64,000 bases of DNA from Azospirillum sp. TSA2s (GTDB lineage: Bacteria; Pseudomonadota; Alphaproteobacteria; Azospirillales; Azospirillaceae), in the NCBI RefSeq assembly GCF_004923315.1, contig NZ_CP039649.1, positions 248,001-312,000 of the forward strand, written 5' to 3'. The notes under the pieces were generated by a model. It worked only from the letters and a program-made list of their open reading frames with translations, made no database searches and was not told the origin of the DNA. The position numbers were made by a program, and so were the translations under genes. Of the stretch, positions 17,296 to 26,423 are shown piece after piece (within the stretch, counting starts at the first letter, position 1; each line of letters begins with the position of its first letter).

Positions 17296-18984
17296 ATGAA
17301 CATGAAAGTCGCGCACAAGCTGGTCCTGGGATTCGGCGTGGTCTGTGTCCTGACGGCGCTGCTGGCGCTCTATCAGATGTCGCGCTTCTCCGACGCGCTG
17401 GACGTCATCATGGCGGTGTCGACCTACGACAACGAAGCCGCCAAAATGGTGACGGACGTCGGCAACATGCAGGCGGAACTGCGCAGCACGCGCGAGACGG
17501 CGCTGAACGCCGTGTCCATCGCCAATGCCGAAGGGCGGGTCGCCGAAATCCCGGCCCTGCTGGCGCCGGTGCGCCGCCATTACGACGAGGTCGGCGTCCA
17601 GCTGCGCGACCGGCTGGGCCAGCTGCGGGCGATGGTGGCTGAACGGTCCTCGACCGGCGTGACCGACAGCCGCCGCCGGGGTTGGGTCGAACTGGACACC
17701 TCCGTCAACGAGATGAGCCGCGCCATCACCCTGGTCGGCGACGAGGCGCGGACCATCTACACCATGCTGGAGCGCAACCAGATCGCCGACGCGCTGCAGC
17801 GCCGTCAGCGGGTGGACGAACTGCGCAAGAACATGGAGGCGCGCATCGCCCAGGCCCAGACCGCCATCGACCATCTGACCACGGCCGGCCGCAGCGAAAT
17901 CCGGTCGATCTACAACTCCGCCATCCAATCGTCGGTCATCGCGCTGGTCGTCGTCTTCCTGATCGCGGTGGCGGTCGCCTATCTGATCGGCAGCTCGATC
18001 ACCCGGCGGCTCGGCCGCGCCATCGACTTCGTCACCAAGGTCGGCCACGGCGACCTGACCCAGGAGATCGCCATCGCCGGCAAGGACGAGCTGGCGATCC
18101 TCGGCCAGCATCTGAACGAGATGGCCGGCCGGCTGAAGTCGATGGCCCGCACCACCCGCGAGACGGCGGAGAGCGTCCACGCCGCCACCGCCCAGATCCG
18201 CGCCTCGACCCAGCAGCAGTCGGCCAGCGTCGCCGAACAGCTGGCGGCGGTGGAGCAGACCACGGCGACGCTGTCGGAGATCACCGAATCCGGCGCCCAG
18301 ATCAACCGCCGCGCCCAGGACGTCTCGCACGGCGCCCAGACGGTGGCGGCCTCCAGCCATTCCGGCATGAAGGCGGTGGACGACACCATCCAGGCGATGG
18401 ACGCCATCCGCGAACAGGCCGAGGCGGTGGCCGAGAACATCGTCATGCTGTCCGAGCGCACCCAGGCGATCGGCGAGATCATCGTGACGGTCAACGACAT
18501 CGCCGAGCGCTGCCACCTGCTGGCGCTGAACGCCGCCATCGAGGCGGCGGCGGCCGGCGAACATGGCCGTACCTTCTCCATCGTTGCGGGCGAGATCAAG
18601 AGCCTCGCCGACCAGTCGAAGGAGGCGACCGCCCAAGTCCGCTCCAACCTGTCGGAGATCCAGCACGGCATCAACGCCTCGGTCATGCTGACGGAGGAGG
18701 CGGTGAAGCGCGTCGCCGCCGGCAAGCGCCAGACCGACGCCACCCAATCGACCATCCGCACCATGGCGGAGAACATCCAGGAGAGCGTGCTGGCCTTCCA
18801 GCAGATCGTCGCCGGCACCAACCAGCAGCAGATCGGCCTGGAGCAGGTGATCCAGGCGCTGCAGAACATCCGCGAGGCCAGCAGCCAGACGGCGGCCGGC
18901 ACCCGCCAGCTGGAAGGCGCCGCCGCCAACCTGAACAACCTCGGCCAGGGTCTGGTCGAGGCGGTGCGGAACTACCGGGTGTGA
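17296..18984 (+). CDS. Methyl-accepting chemotaxis protein of the Wsp-like operon
   Basis: A 562-residue chemoreceptor. An N-terminal membrane helix (LVLGFGVVCVLTALLALYQM) is followed by a periplasmic four-helix-bundle-type sensor (about 35-200). A second membrane helix (VIALVVVFLIAVAVAYLIGS), a HAMP domain (RAIDFVTKVGHGDLTQEIAI) and a cytoplasmic signalling hairpin complete it. The tip reads IAERCHLLALNAAIEAAAAG, close to the canonical sequence, with RCHLL where other receptors have QTNLL. It starts with ATG 46 bases after the second cheW. No CheR-tethering pentapeptide is present; the C-terminus is VRNYRV. A 161-bp palindromic repeat separates it from cheA. Confidence 0.93.
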   Translation: MNMKVAHKLVLGFGVVCVLTALLALYQMSRFSDALDVIMAVSTYDNEAAKMVTDVGNMQAELRSTRETALNAVSIANAEGRVAEIPALLAPVRRHYDEVGVQLRDRLGQLRAMVAERSSTGVTDSRRRGWVELDTSVNEMSRAITLVGDEARTIYTMLERNQIADALQRRQRVDELRKNMEARIAQAQTAIDHLTTAGRSEIRSIYNSAIQSSVIALVVVFLIAVAVAYLIGSSITRRLGRAIDFVTKVGHGDLTQEIAIAGKDELAILGQHLNEMAGRLKSMARTTRETAESVHAATAQIRASTQQQSASVAEQLAAVEQTTATLSEITESGAQINRRAQDVSHGAQTVAASSHSGMKAVDDTIQAMDAIREQAEAVAENIVMLSERTQAIGEIIVTVNDIAERCHLLALNAAIEAAAAGEHGRTFSIVAGEIKSLADQSKEATAQVRSNLSEIQHGINASVMLTEEAVKRVAAGKRQTDATQSTIRTMAENIQESVLAFQQIVAGTNQQQIGLEQVIQALQNIREASSQTAAGTRQLEGAAANLNNLGQGLVEAVRNYRV

Positions 18985-19032
18985 TGCGGATGACGAGGTT
19001 TTCCGAAGCAGCGTCCTCTCCCCCCGGAAAAT

Positions 19033-19193
19033 GCCCTCTCCCGCCCCGGGAGAGGGAGGGGACCCACGCCGTAGGCGTGGGGAGGGTGAGGGGTAGGGCA
19101 AGAATTCAGAACCGTATGGTTCCTTGGATGACCCCTCACCCTTCCCATGCTCCGCATGGGCCCCTTCCCTCTCCCGGGGCGGGAGAGGGAGCT
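19033..19193. repeat. Palindromic repeat family Y, copy 1, inside the chemosensory operon
   Basis: Two long inverted arms begin and end with CCCTCTCCCGCCCCGGGAGA and each carries a further hairpin: CCCACGCC/GGCGTGGG on the left and CCCATGC/GCATGGG on the right. A small central hairpin GAACC/GGTTC lies between them. Copy 2 (33060-33216) is in the same orientation. The unit is transcribed between mcp and cheA, ending about 15 bases before the cheA ATG, so the cheA Shine-Dalgarno (GCGGAG) follows the hairpin directly. Confidence 0.85.
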
Positions 19194-19207
19194 TTGCGGA
19201 GCCCCTG

Positions 19208-21454
19208 ATGGACATCCGCCAGCGCCTGCTCGCCGCCTTCGATCTGGAGCACAAGGACCATCTCGCCGCGATCCGCAACGCGCTCCGCGATGCGGAGGCG
19301 ACGGGCGACGCGCCGGATCTCGTCGACATCCACCGGCGCGCCCACAGCCTGAAGGGCGCCGCCCGCGCCGTCGACCTGCCGGAGGTGGAGGCGATCTCCC
19401 ACCGGCTGGAAGCCGCCTTCATCGCCGTGCAGAAGGGCGAGATCCCGCTCGACGCCGCCAATGTCGGCGTGTTCCGCCGCGCGCTCGACGCCATCGAGGA
19501 TCTGGTCGCCTGGTCGCTCCAGGGCGGCGGGGCGGTGGAGACGGCCGGCGTGCTCGCCGACCTCGACGCGCTGGCCGCTGGCGGCAACCATGGCCGTTCT
19601 CCGGCTCCCGCTCCGGCATCCCCCGCCCGTACCGCCGGGAACCGGCCACCCCGCCAGCGCGAGCGCACCGTCGACGCCGATTCCGCCGCCCTGGTCCGCA
19701 TCGCCGCCCAAGGTCTGGAGCGTCTGTCGGAAACCGCATCGGCCCTGCTGCCGGAGGTGGAGGCGCAGGCGGGGCTCGGCGAGCAGCTCCGGGCGATGCG
19801 GCAGGAATGGCGGGCGCTCGACCGCGCATGGCGTCATCTGCGCGTGCAGCTCGGCCGCGGCGCCCGGCTGGAGGCCCGGCCGGAGGATGGAACCGACGCG
19901 CTCGACGGCCGTGGCGCGCTGCCCGCCCTGATGGCTTTCGAGCGCCGCTTCCGGTCGCTGGGCGGCGCGCTCGACAGCGCGCACCGCAGCCATGACCGGC
20001 TGCTGTGGTCGATGCGGCGCTGGGGCGGCGGCTTCCAGCAGGACATGCGGCGCCTGCGCATGCTGCCGGCCGAAAACCAGCTGAGCGGCCTCGGCCGCAT
20101 GGTCCGCGACATCAGCCGGGCCGAGGGCAAGGAGGTCGAGGTCGACGTCCGCGGCCTGGAGGTGGAGGCCGACCGCAACGTCCTGCAGCGGTTGAAGGAC
20201 CCCATCCTCCACATCGCCCGCAACGCCATCAGCCACGGCATCGAAACGCCGGCGGAACGGCTGGCGCTGGGCAAGCGGCCGGCGGCGCGCGTCACCATCG
20301 CCGCCTCGGTGGAGGGGGCGCGCCTGCTCCTGCGCATCGAGGATGACGGTCGTGGACTGGACCGCGCGGCGATCCTGCGCAAGGCGGCCGAACGCGGCCT
20401 GATCGACGCCGACGAGCTGTCCGGCGCCGAAGAGATACCGCTGGAGCGGCTGACGGAGTTCCTGTTCCATCCCGGCTTCTCCACCGCCTCGCGCACCACC
20501 GAACTGGCCGGGCGCGGCATGGGCCTCCCCATCGCCCGGCGGGAGGTGGAGCGGCTGCAGGGCAACCTGACCATCGCCGACCGGCCGGAGGGCGGCACCG
20601 CCGTCACCATCGAGGTGCCGCTCAGCCTGCTCAGCCAGCGTCTGGTCTTCGTCGCCGTGCAGGATCAGATCCTGGCGATCCCGTCCGCCGATGTGGTCCG
20701 GCTGCGCACCGCCACCGCCGAATCGCTGTTCTCCGGCGTCGGCACCCCGATGATCCGCATCGGCGAGGAGGAGACGCCCGTCACCTCGCTGGCCGCCCTG
20801 CTGGGCATGGAGGCGCCGGTGGTGCCCACCGCCGAACGCTCGCTGGCCCTGGTGGTCGTCCGCGCGGCCGACCGGCGGCTGGCGCTGGCGGTCGACCGCT
20901 TCGTCGCGACGCGCGAGACGGTGGTGACGGCGGCGGAGGAGACCGGGCTCGACAGCGGCCGCTATCTCGGCACCGTGCTGATGGACGATGGCGGGCCGGC
21001 GCTGGTGCTGAACATCTCCGGCCTGATGCCGCTGCCCGGCAGCGTCCTGCCGCCCCCGGCACGACCTGCGGAAGAGGTTACCCCTGCCCGGGCGCATATC
21101 CTGGTCGTCGATGACAGCATCACCACCCGCACGCTGGAAAAGAGCATCCTCGAAGCCCATGGTTATCGGGTGACGCTGTGCGTGGATGGGCGCGAGGCCC
21201 TGGAGCGCCTTTCGGAAGGGATGGAGGTTGGCCTGATCATCAGCGACGTCGAGATGCCCCGGATGGACGGTTTCGCCCTGCTGCAGGCGGTGAAGGCCGA
21301 CAAGCGGCTGGAGGAGATTCCGGTGATCCTCGTCACCTCGCGCGCCAGCGACGAGGACCGCGAGCGCGGCTTGCGGCTGGGGGCGGACGCCTACATCGTC
21401 AAGACGCGGTTCGACCAGAACGAGCTTCTGGCCGGCATCCGGCGGCTGCTGTGA
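19208..21454 (+). CDS. CheA-type hybrid histidine kinase with receiver (WspE-like)
   Basis: A 748-residue chemosensory kinase. The HPt/P1 domain has phospho-His46 in RRAHSLKGAARAV. No P2 docking domain is apparent; a Pro/Arg-rich linker leads to the dimerisation and ATPase region (N-box HIARNAISHGIETP, G1 DDGRGLD, G2 GRGMGLP). A CheW-like P5 domain follows (LVFVAVQDQILAIPSADVV), then a C-terminal receiver (ILVVDDSITTRTLE, DVEMPRMDG, Lys in YIVKTRF). The fused receiver is the WspE/FrzE arrangement. The ATG at 19208 has GCGGAG upstream. The stop overlaps the cheB start (GTGA). Confidence 0.93.
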   Translation: MDIRQRLLAAFDLEHKDHLAAIRNALRDAEATGDAPDLVDIHRRAHSLKGAARAVDLPEVEAISHRLEAAFIAVQKGEIPLDAANVGVFRRALDAIEDLVAWSLQGGGAVETAGVLADLDALAAGGNHGRSPAPAPASPARTAGNRPPRQRERTVDADSAALVRIAAQGLERLSETASALLPEVEAQAGLGEQLRAMRQEWRALDRAWRHLRVQLGRGARLEARPEDGTDALDGRGALPALMAFERRFRSLGGALDSAHRSHDRLLWSMRRWGGGFQQDMRRLRMLPAENQLSGLGRMVRDISRAEGKEVEVDVRGLEVEADRNVLQRLKDPILHIARNAISHGIETPAERLALGKRPAARVTIAASVEGARLLLRIEDDGRGLDRAAILRKAAERGLIDADELSGAEEIPLERLTEFLFHPGFSTASRTTELAGRGMGLPIARREVERLQGNLTIADRPEGGTAVTIEVPLSLLSQRLVFVAVQDQILAIPSADVVRLRTATAESLFSGVGTPMIRIGEEETPVTSLAALLGMEAPVVPTAERSLALVVVRAADRRLALAVDRFVATRETVVTAAEETGLDSGRYLGTVLMDDGGPALVLNISGLMPLPGSVLPPPARPAEEVTPARAHILVVDDSITTRTLEKSILEAHGYRVTLCVDGREALERLSEGMEVGLIISDVEMPRMDGFALLQAVKADKRLEEIPVILVTSRASDEDRERGLRLGADAYIVKTRFDQNELLAGIRRLL

Positions 21455-22596
21455 GCGGGGCGGCGCACTCCGGACCTCCCGCCGTCGGAACCCCCACCGT
21501 CGGACACCGTCGCATCCGTGTGCTGGTGGTGGAGGACAGCCCGGTCATCCAGCAGCTTCTCAGCCACGTCATCGGCGCCGACCCTCGGCTGGAGGTGGCG
21601 GGCATCGCCTCCAGCGGCGAGCAGGCGCTGCGCATGATCGAGAAGAACGCCCCCGACGTGGTGTCGCTCGACATCCGCCTGCCGGGCATCGACGGCTTCG
21701 AGGTGACCAGCCGCATCATGCGGCAGAATCCGCTGCCGATCGTGGTGGTGGCGTCCGATGTGCGCGACCTCGACATCCCGATGCGGGCTCTGCAGGCCGG
21801 CGCCCTGGCGGTGGTGGAAAAGCCGGGCAGCATGGCGCGCGCCGACTACCAGACGGTGGCGCACCATCTCTGCACCCAGCTGGTCATCATGAGCCAGGTG
21901 AAGGTCATCCGCCACCGCATCACCGCGCGGGCCGCCCGTTCTTCCAGCGTCCCCGGCGAAACCCCATCGCCGGACGGCCGCCTGCCCGAGGCGGCGGTGA
22001 CGGCCGACGGCCGCATCCGCCGCTTCCGCGGGCTGGGCCTCGTCGCCTCCACCGGCGGGCCGGCGGCGCTGGCGAAAGTCCTGAAGGAGCTGCCGGCCGC
22101 CTTTCCGCTGCCGGTCTTCGTCGTCCAGCATATGGGCGCCCCCTTCATGGAGGGCTTCGCCAACTGGCTGGGCACCGTTTCCCCGCTGCCGGTGCAACTG
22201 GGCGAGGCGGGGGTGAAGCCGCGGCCCGGCACGGTTTATGTGGCGCCGGGCGACCGGCACATGCTGGTGGACAACGGCGGCATCCGCCTGTCCGGCGACC
22301 CGATGGTGTGCGGCCAGCGCCCGTCGGGCGAGGTGCTGTTCCAGTCGATGGCGCGCGCCTATGGCGCCTCCGGCATCGGCGTGCTGCTGACCGGCATGGG
22401 AGAGGATGGAGCGAGGGGACTGGTGGACATGTATCGGGCGGGGGCCTACACGATTGCCGAACACGCCTCCACGGCGGTGATCCACAGCATGCCGGGCACC
22501 GCCGTGCGCCTGGGCGGCGCCGTGGAGGAACTGCCTCTCGACCGGGTGGCCGGACGGCTGCTGCAACTGACCTCCGACGAGAAGATGGCGCCATGA
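21451..22596 (+). CDS. CheB-type receptor methylesterase (WspF-like)
   Basis: A 381-residue protein-glutamate methylesterase that would reset the receptor. The receiver has Asp74 in VVSLDIRLPGIDG. The C-terminal methylesterase carries the catalytic triad: Ser200 in VASTGGPAAL, His227 in VVQHMGAPF, Asp319 in GMGEDGARGL. It starts with GTG at 21451, overlapping the cheA stop codon. The domain linker (about 150-190) is Arg/Pro-rich. Paired with the CheR-TPR, it gives the operon a full adaptation system. Confidence 0.93.
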   Translation: MSGAAHSGPPAVGTPTVGHRRIRVLVVEDSPVIQQLLSHVIGADPRLEVAGIASSGEQALRMIEKNAPDVVSLDIRLPGIDGFEVTSRIMRQNPLPIVVVASDVRDLDIPMRALQAGALAVVEKPGSMARADYQTVAHHLCTQLVIMSQVKVIRHRITARAARSSSVPGETPSPDGRLPEAAVTADGRIRRFRGLGLVASTGGPAALAKVLKELPAAFPLPVFVVQHMGAPFMEGFANWLGTVSPLPVQLGEAGVKPRPGTVYVAPGDRHMLVDNGGIRLSGDPMVCGQRPSGEVLFQSMARAYGASGIGVLLTGMGEDGARGLVDMYRAGAYTIAEHASTAVIHSMPGTAVRLGGAVEELPLDRVAGRLLQLTSDEKMAP

Positions 22597-23360
22597 ACGG
22601 ACTCCGCAGCCTGGTGGTCATGGGTTCCCAGACGCAGGGGCTTCTGCTGAAGCTTCTGCTGGAGGAACGCGGCGTCGAGACCGTCTGCGTCGACGGCGTG
22701 GAACCGGCCCTGGCCGAGATCGCCGGCAATCCGCAGGATCTGCTGATCGTCGAGGGCGAGCTTGCCCGCCCCACCGGCCTCGCCGACCTGCGCGCGCGCA
22801 GCGACGCCGCCGTCATGGTGCTCGGCCGCGGCGAGGGGGAGCACGACCCCTCCGACCCCAAGGCGCTGGTGGTGGAGGCCTGCGCGCTGCTGGAGCGGCG
22901 CAGCGCACCGCCGACCGTGCCGGAGATCTTCCGCCGCGCCCATATCCTGATCGTCGACGACAGCGCGACCTACCGCGAGTTCCTGCGCGCCGAACTGGAG
23001 CAGGAGGGCTGCACCGTCACCGCCGCCCGCAATGCCGACGAGGCGGTGGCGGCGCTGGCCGGCGGCGGGCTCGACTGCGTCATCCTCGACCTCGTGATGC
23101 CGGGCACCAGCGGCACCCAGCTCTGCGAACGATTCGACAGGTTCCGGCGCCAGCGCGGCCTGTTCTTCCAAATCGTCATCCTGACCAGCCAGGACGACGA
23201 GGAACAACTGATGATCAGTTTGAACGCCGGTGCCGACGATTTCGTCGGCAAGGCGCAGGAGATGGATGTCCTGAAGACCCGGCTGATGGCGCTTCTGCGT
23301 CGGAAATACTTCGTGGAGGATCATCTGATGCGGCGACCTCGGCCAGCACCTTCCGCATAG
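22593..23360 (+). CDS. Tandem receiver protein without output domain (REC-REC)
   Basis: A 255-residue protein at the position where Wsp operons encode WspR. The first receiver (3-105) is degenerate: the acceptor position reads LIVEGEL (Glu54 in place of Asp) and the acidic pair is missing. The second (116-245) is intact: ILIVDDSATYRE, Asp166 in VILDLVMPG, Thr in ILTS and Lys in DFVGKAQ. It ends RRKYFVEDHLMRRPRPAPSA. In related proteins the RRKYF-E segment leads into a kinase or GGDEF domain; here it stops. It overlaps cheB by four bases. The output must be through protein contact or the next gene's kinase; that is inference. Confidence 0.88.
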   Translation: MNGLRSLVVMGSQTQGLLLKLLLEERGVETVCVDGVEPALAEIAGNPQDLLIVEGELARPTGLADLRARSDAAVMVLGRGEGEHDPSDPKALVVEACALLERRSAPPTVPEIFRRAHILIVDDSATYREFLRAELEQEGCTVTAARNADEAVAALAGGGLDCVILDLVMPGTSGTQLCERFDRFRRQRGLFFQIVILTSQDDEEQLMISLNAGADDFVGKAQEMDVLKTRLMALLRRKYFVEDHLMRRPRPAPSA

Positions 23361-23380
23361 GAAGGGAGTAGAGCCATCGT

Positions 23381-25138
23381 GTGATTTCGGAAGCCGCTTT
23401 GTCCGTTTATTCTCTGCGGGATTTTCGAAACTGTCCGACGGTCTATCCGGTGCCGGTGCCGATTACGATGGCGATCAGCCTCCAGCCGTTCCACGACACT
23501 CCGATCCCCGCCCCGATCTCCGGCGACACCGATGTGAGAGACTCCGACGCGATGCACCGATCTTCGGCCACCCCAATGTCTCCGACCGATCTGCGCTATC
23601 GCGAGTGTCTCGACAACGCACGGCGCGTCTGCGCGGCCGGGACGGTGCCGACCATGCTGGTGATCGGCGGGCCGGAGATGGCCGCCGTCCGCTGCAACGA
23701 GGCGCTGGCCTCCCTGCTCAACCATCCGCGCGCCGCCACCCGCGACGAGAGCGGGCCGACCCTGCTGCCCGGCGGCTGGCCGGCGGTGGCCGACGCGCTG
23801 CGCCCGCTCTACGGGGTAGGAGGCGCCGACGGCCCTGCCACGCCGCCCGACGGCGCCGCGCTGCAGTTGCCGACCGAACCGCCGCTGAGCCTGCGCGCCA
23901 CGCCGCTGCTGGTCGACGGCCGCGTGGTCGGGGTGCTGGCGACGGCGACGCTGGACGGCGCCATCGCGAAGCTGGAGGAGGCGATGCGGGCGGAAGTGGC
24001 GCGCACCACGGCGGCGCGCTCCCGCTTCCTCGCCTCGGCCAGCCACGACCTGCGCCAGCCCTTCCAGGCGATGCGCCTGTTCCTCGACGCGCTGACCACC
24101 CAGGTGGAGGGCAACGCGCGGGCGACCCGCACCGCCGGCATGCTGGCCAACGCGATGACGGCGGGCGAGCAGCTGCTGAACGCCCTGCTCGACATCTCGA
24201 CGCTGGATGCCGGCACGGTGGAGGCCGACCTGCAGCCGGTGTCGCTCGACGCGCTTCTGCAATCGCTGGCCGATGAATTCCGTCCCCAGGCGGAGGAGAA
24301 GGGGCTGCGCCTGCGCGTCCATCTGCCCTGTCGGGCATTCACCCGCAGCGACCCGATCCTGCTCGGCCGCATCGTCCGCAACCTGCTGGCCAACGCCATC
24401 CGCTACACCCAGCGCGGCGGCATCCTGCTGGGATTGCGCAAGCGCGACGGGCACTGGCGGATCGAGGTGTGGGACACCGGCTTCGGCATTCCGCAGGACA
24501 AGCTGGACGTCATCTTCGACGAGTTCCACCAGCTGACCAACCCGGCCCGCGACCCGACGCGCGGTCTCGGCCTCGGCCTCGCCATCGTGCGGCGCCTGTC
24601 GGTTCTGCTGAGCGCGCCCATCGACGTGCGGTCGCGCTCCGGCCGCGGCTCGGTCTTCGCCGTCACCGTCGACCGCCTGGAGGGGGAGGAGGCGCTCGCC
24701 GACACCCAGTCCGCGACGGCGTCGGCCGATCAGGCGGCGGCAGTCCCGTTGGACGGCATGCGCATCCTGGTGGTGGACGACGACAGCATGGTGCTGTCCG
24801 GCCTGCTGCTGACCCTGGAAAGCTGGGGCTGCGCCTTCGTCTCCGCATCCAACATGCGCGAGGTCTTCGCCGCGGTCGATGGGCTGGAGGGTCCGCCCGA
24901 CGCCATCCTGACCGACCTGCGCCTGCCGGGAAAGGTCTCCGGCTTCGACGTGATCGACCGTGTGCGCAAGCTGTTCAAGGCCGACATCCCGGCGGTGGTC
25001 CTGACCGGCGAGACGGCGCCCGAATCCCTGCTGGAGGGCCAGCGCCGCGGCTGCGCCTTCCTGCACAAACCGCTCCACCCCGGGGAGTTGCGCCGCGTGC
25101 TGGAGGAGGTCAGGCGGGACGGGACGGCGGGCTGCTGA
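23381..25138 (+). CDS. PAS-type hybrid histidine kinase, last gene of the chemosensory operon
   Basis: A 585-residue soluble kinase. A PAS-like domain spans about residues 75-195 (MLVIGGPEMAAVRCNEALAS). HisKA has His222 in SASHDLRQPFQAMRLFLDAL, the DLRQP variant typical of NahK/HnoS-like kinases. HATPase (VRNLLANAIRY, GFGIP, GLGLGLAI) and a C-terminal receiver (ILVVDDDSMVL, ILTDLRLPG, FLHKPLHP) complete it. It starts 20 bases after the REC-REC gene; the GTG at 23381 has AAGGGAGTAG upstream, and ATG 23468 is an alternative. The Rhodospirillum centenum Che3 cluster also includes a separate hybrid kinase, so a phosphorelay with the REC-REC protein is plausible. Confidence 0.9.
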   Translation: MISEAALSVYSLRDFRNCPTVYPVPVPITMAISLQPFHDTPIPAPISGDTDVRDSDAMHRSSATPMSPTDLRYRECLDNARRVCAAGTVPTMLVIGGPEMAAVRCNEALASLLNHPRAATRDESGPTLLPGGWPAVADALRPLYGVGGADGPATPPDGAALQLPTEPPLSLRATPLLVDGRVVGVLATATLDGAIAKLEEAMRAEVARTTAARSRFLASASHDLRQPFQAMRLFLDALTTQVEGNARATRTAGMLANAMTAGEQLLNALLDISTLDAGTVEADLQPVSLDALLQSLADEFRPQAEEKGLRLRVHLPCRAFTRSDPILLGRIVRNLLANAIRYTQRGGILLGLRKRDGHWRIEVWDTGFGIPQDKLDVIFDEFHQLTNPARDPTRGLGLGLAIVRRLSVLLSAPIDVRSRSGRGSVFAVTVDRLEGEEALADTQSATASADQAAAVPLDGMRILVVDDDSMVLSGLLLTLESWGCAFVSASNMREVFAAVDGLEGPPDAILTDLRLPGKVSGFDVIDRVRKLFKADIPAVVLTGETAPESLLEGQRRGCAFLHKPLHPGELRRVLEEVRRDGTAGC

Positions 25139-25160
25139 CCATCCCCCTCAATCCCGCCCC

Positions 25161-26219
25161 TCAATCCCTGGGCGGGCTCTGCAGGTACAGCACCAGCAGC
25201 CGCACCAGGCTTTCCAGCGCGTCGGCATGGATGCGCTCGTAGCCGTGCGAGGCGTCGATGCCGAAGCAGACCAGTGCGGTGCGGATGTCGTTGCCGGCCT
25301 CGATGGCCGATGCGCTGTCGCAGCGGTAATAGCGGAAGACGTCGCGCTGGTGCGGGATGTTCTGCGCTTGGCACAGCGCGATCAGCGAATGGGTCAGCGC
25401 CATGTCGAAGGGGCCGGTGCTGTCGGCCATGGCGATGGTGACGCCGAATTCGCTGCTGTTCTGGCCGGGGGCGGTGGTGCCGTTGTCGATGGTCACCATC
25501 TCCGCCACGTCCTGATGCAGGATCGACGAGGCGCCCGACCCGACCTCTTCGGAGATCGTGAACAGCAGGTGGCAATCGACCGGCAGGGCGGCCCCGGCAT
25601 CGACCACCGCCTTCGCCGCGCCCAGCATCACCGCCACCCCCGCCTTGTCGTCGAGATGGCGGGAGACGATGTAGCCGTTCTCCAGGAATTCCGGCTGCGG
25701 GTCGATGGCGACGATGTCGCCGATGTTGAAGCCGCGCTCCTCCAAATCCTGCCGGCTGGCGACCGGGGCATCGACGCGCAGTTCCACCTGTTGCCAGGTG
25801 ACCGGCTGGGTGTCGACCTCCTTGTTGAAGGTGTGGCCAGACGCCTTCAGCGGCAGGATGGTGCCGCGCCACGGGCCGCGGTCGGTCAGCACGGTGCAGC
25901 GCGCCCCCTCGGCGAAGCGCGACGACCAGTGGCCGATCGGCACCAGCTCCATCCGGCCATTGTCCTTCAGCATCTTCACCTGGGCGCCCAGCGTGTCGAC
26001 ATGGGCGACCAGCGCCCGGTCCGGGCTGGCCCGCACCCCCTTCAGGTCGGCGCGGATGGCGCCGCGCCGCGTCAGCTCATAGGGGATGCCGATCCGCTCC
26101 AGCTCGGCACAACACAGCCGCACCACGTCGGTGGTGTATCCGGTCGGGCTCGGCGTGGTCAGCAGCCGGTAGAGGACGTCGGTGACATAGCCCATGTCGA
26201 TGGGCAGCGGCACGGCCAT
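25161..26219 (-). CDS. M42-family peptidase of the NAGGN osmolyte operon
   Basis: A 352-residue dinuclear-metal aminopeptidase-like enzyme (M42/PepM42), the type always found with N-acetylglutaminylglutamine amide synthesis. Metal-site landmarks are ALVAHVDTLGAQV (His-Asp), RHLDDKAGVAVML (Asp), FTISEEVGSGAS (Glu-Glu base and ligand), VTIDNGT (Asp) and a late His in GIDASHGYERIHADALESL. The ATG at 26219 begins MAVPLPIDMGYV. It is the last gene of asnO-ngg-M42 and is separated from ngg by repeat copy X2. It may recycle or process the dipeptide; its exact role is not established. Confidence 0.9.
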   Translation of the reverse strand: MAVPLPIDMGYVTDVLYRLLTTPSPTGYTTDVVRLCCAELERIGIPYELTRRGAIRADLKGVRASPDRALVAHVDTLGAQVKMLKDNGRMELVPIGHWSSRFAEGARCTVLTDRGPWRGTILPLKASGHTFNKEVDTQPVTWQQVELRVDAPVASRQDLEERGFNIGDIVAIDPQPEFLENGYIVSRHLDDKAGVAVMLGAAKAVVDAGAALPVDCHLLFTISEEVGSGASSILHQDVAEMVTIDNGTTAPGQNSSEFGVTIAMADSTGPFDMALTHSLIALCQAQNIPHQRDVFRYYRCDSASAIEAGNDIRTALVCFGIDASHGYERIHADALESLVRLLVLYLQSPPRD

Positions 26220-26251
26220 GGTTGGGTTTTCCTCCTGCTGGTGCCAGCACT

Positions 26252-26423
26252 TGCCCCCACCCCAGCCCTCCCCCGCTCTCAGCGGACCTATGGTCCGCCT
26301 GCCGCGTCAGCACAAAGCATAGCTTTGTGCGAGAGCTGGGCGGGGGAGGGGGTTGGTGCTGATGCGGGAGAGCGGCGGAAGTCCCTCCCCCGCCCAGCGG
26401 GGGAGGTTAGGTGGGGGTCTAAC
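26252..26423. repeat. Palindromic repeat family X, copy 2, inside the NAGGN operon
   Basis: Same layout and orientation as copy X1. The hairpins are GCGGACC/GGTCCGC with loop TAT and GCACAAAGC/GCTTTGTGC with loop ATA, so loops differ from copy 1 while stems are identical. The right arm GGGGGAGGTTAGGTGGGGGT ends in CTAAC, and its TTAG complement is the stop codon of ngg. The repeat is transcribed between ngg and the M42 gene. Confidence 0.85.
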
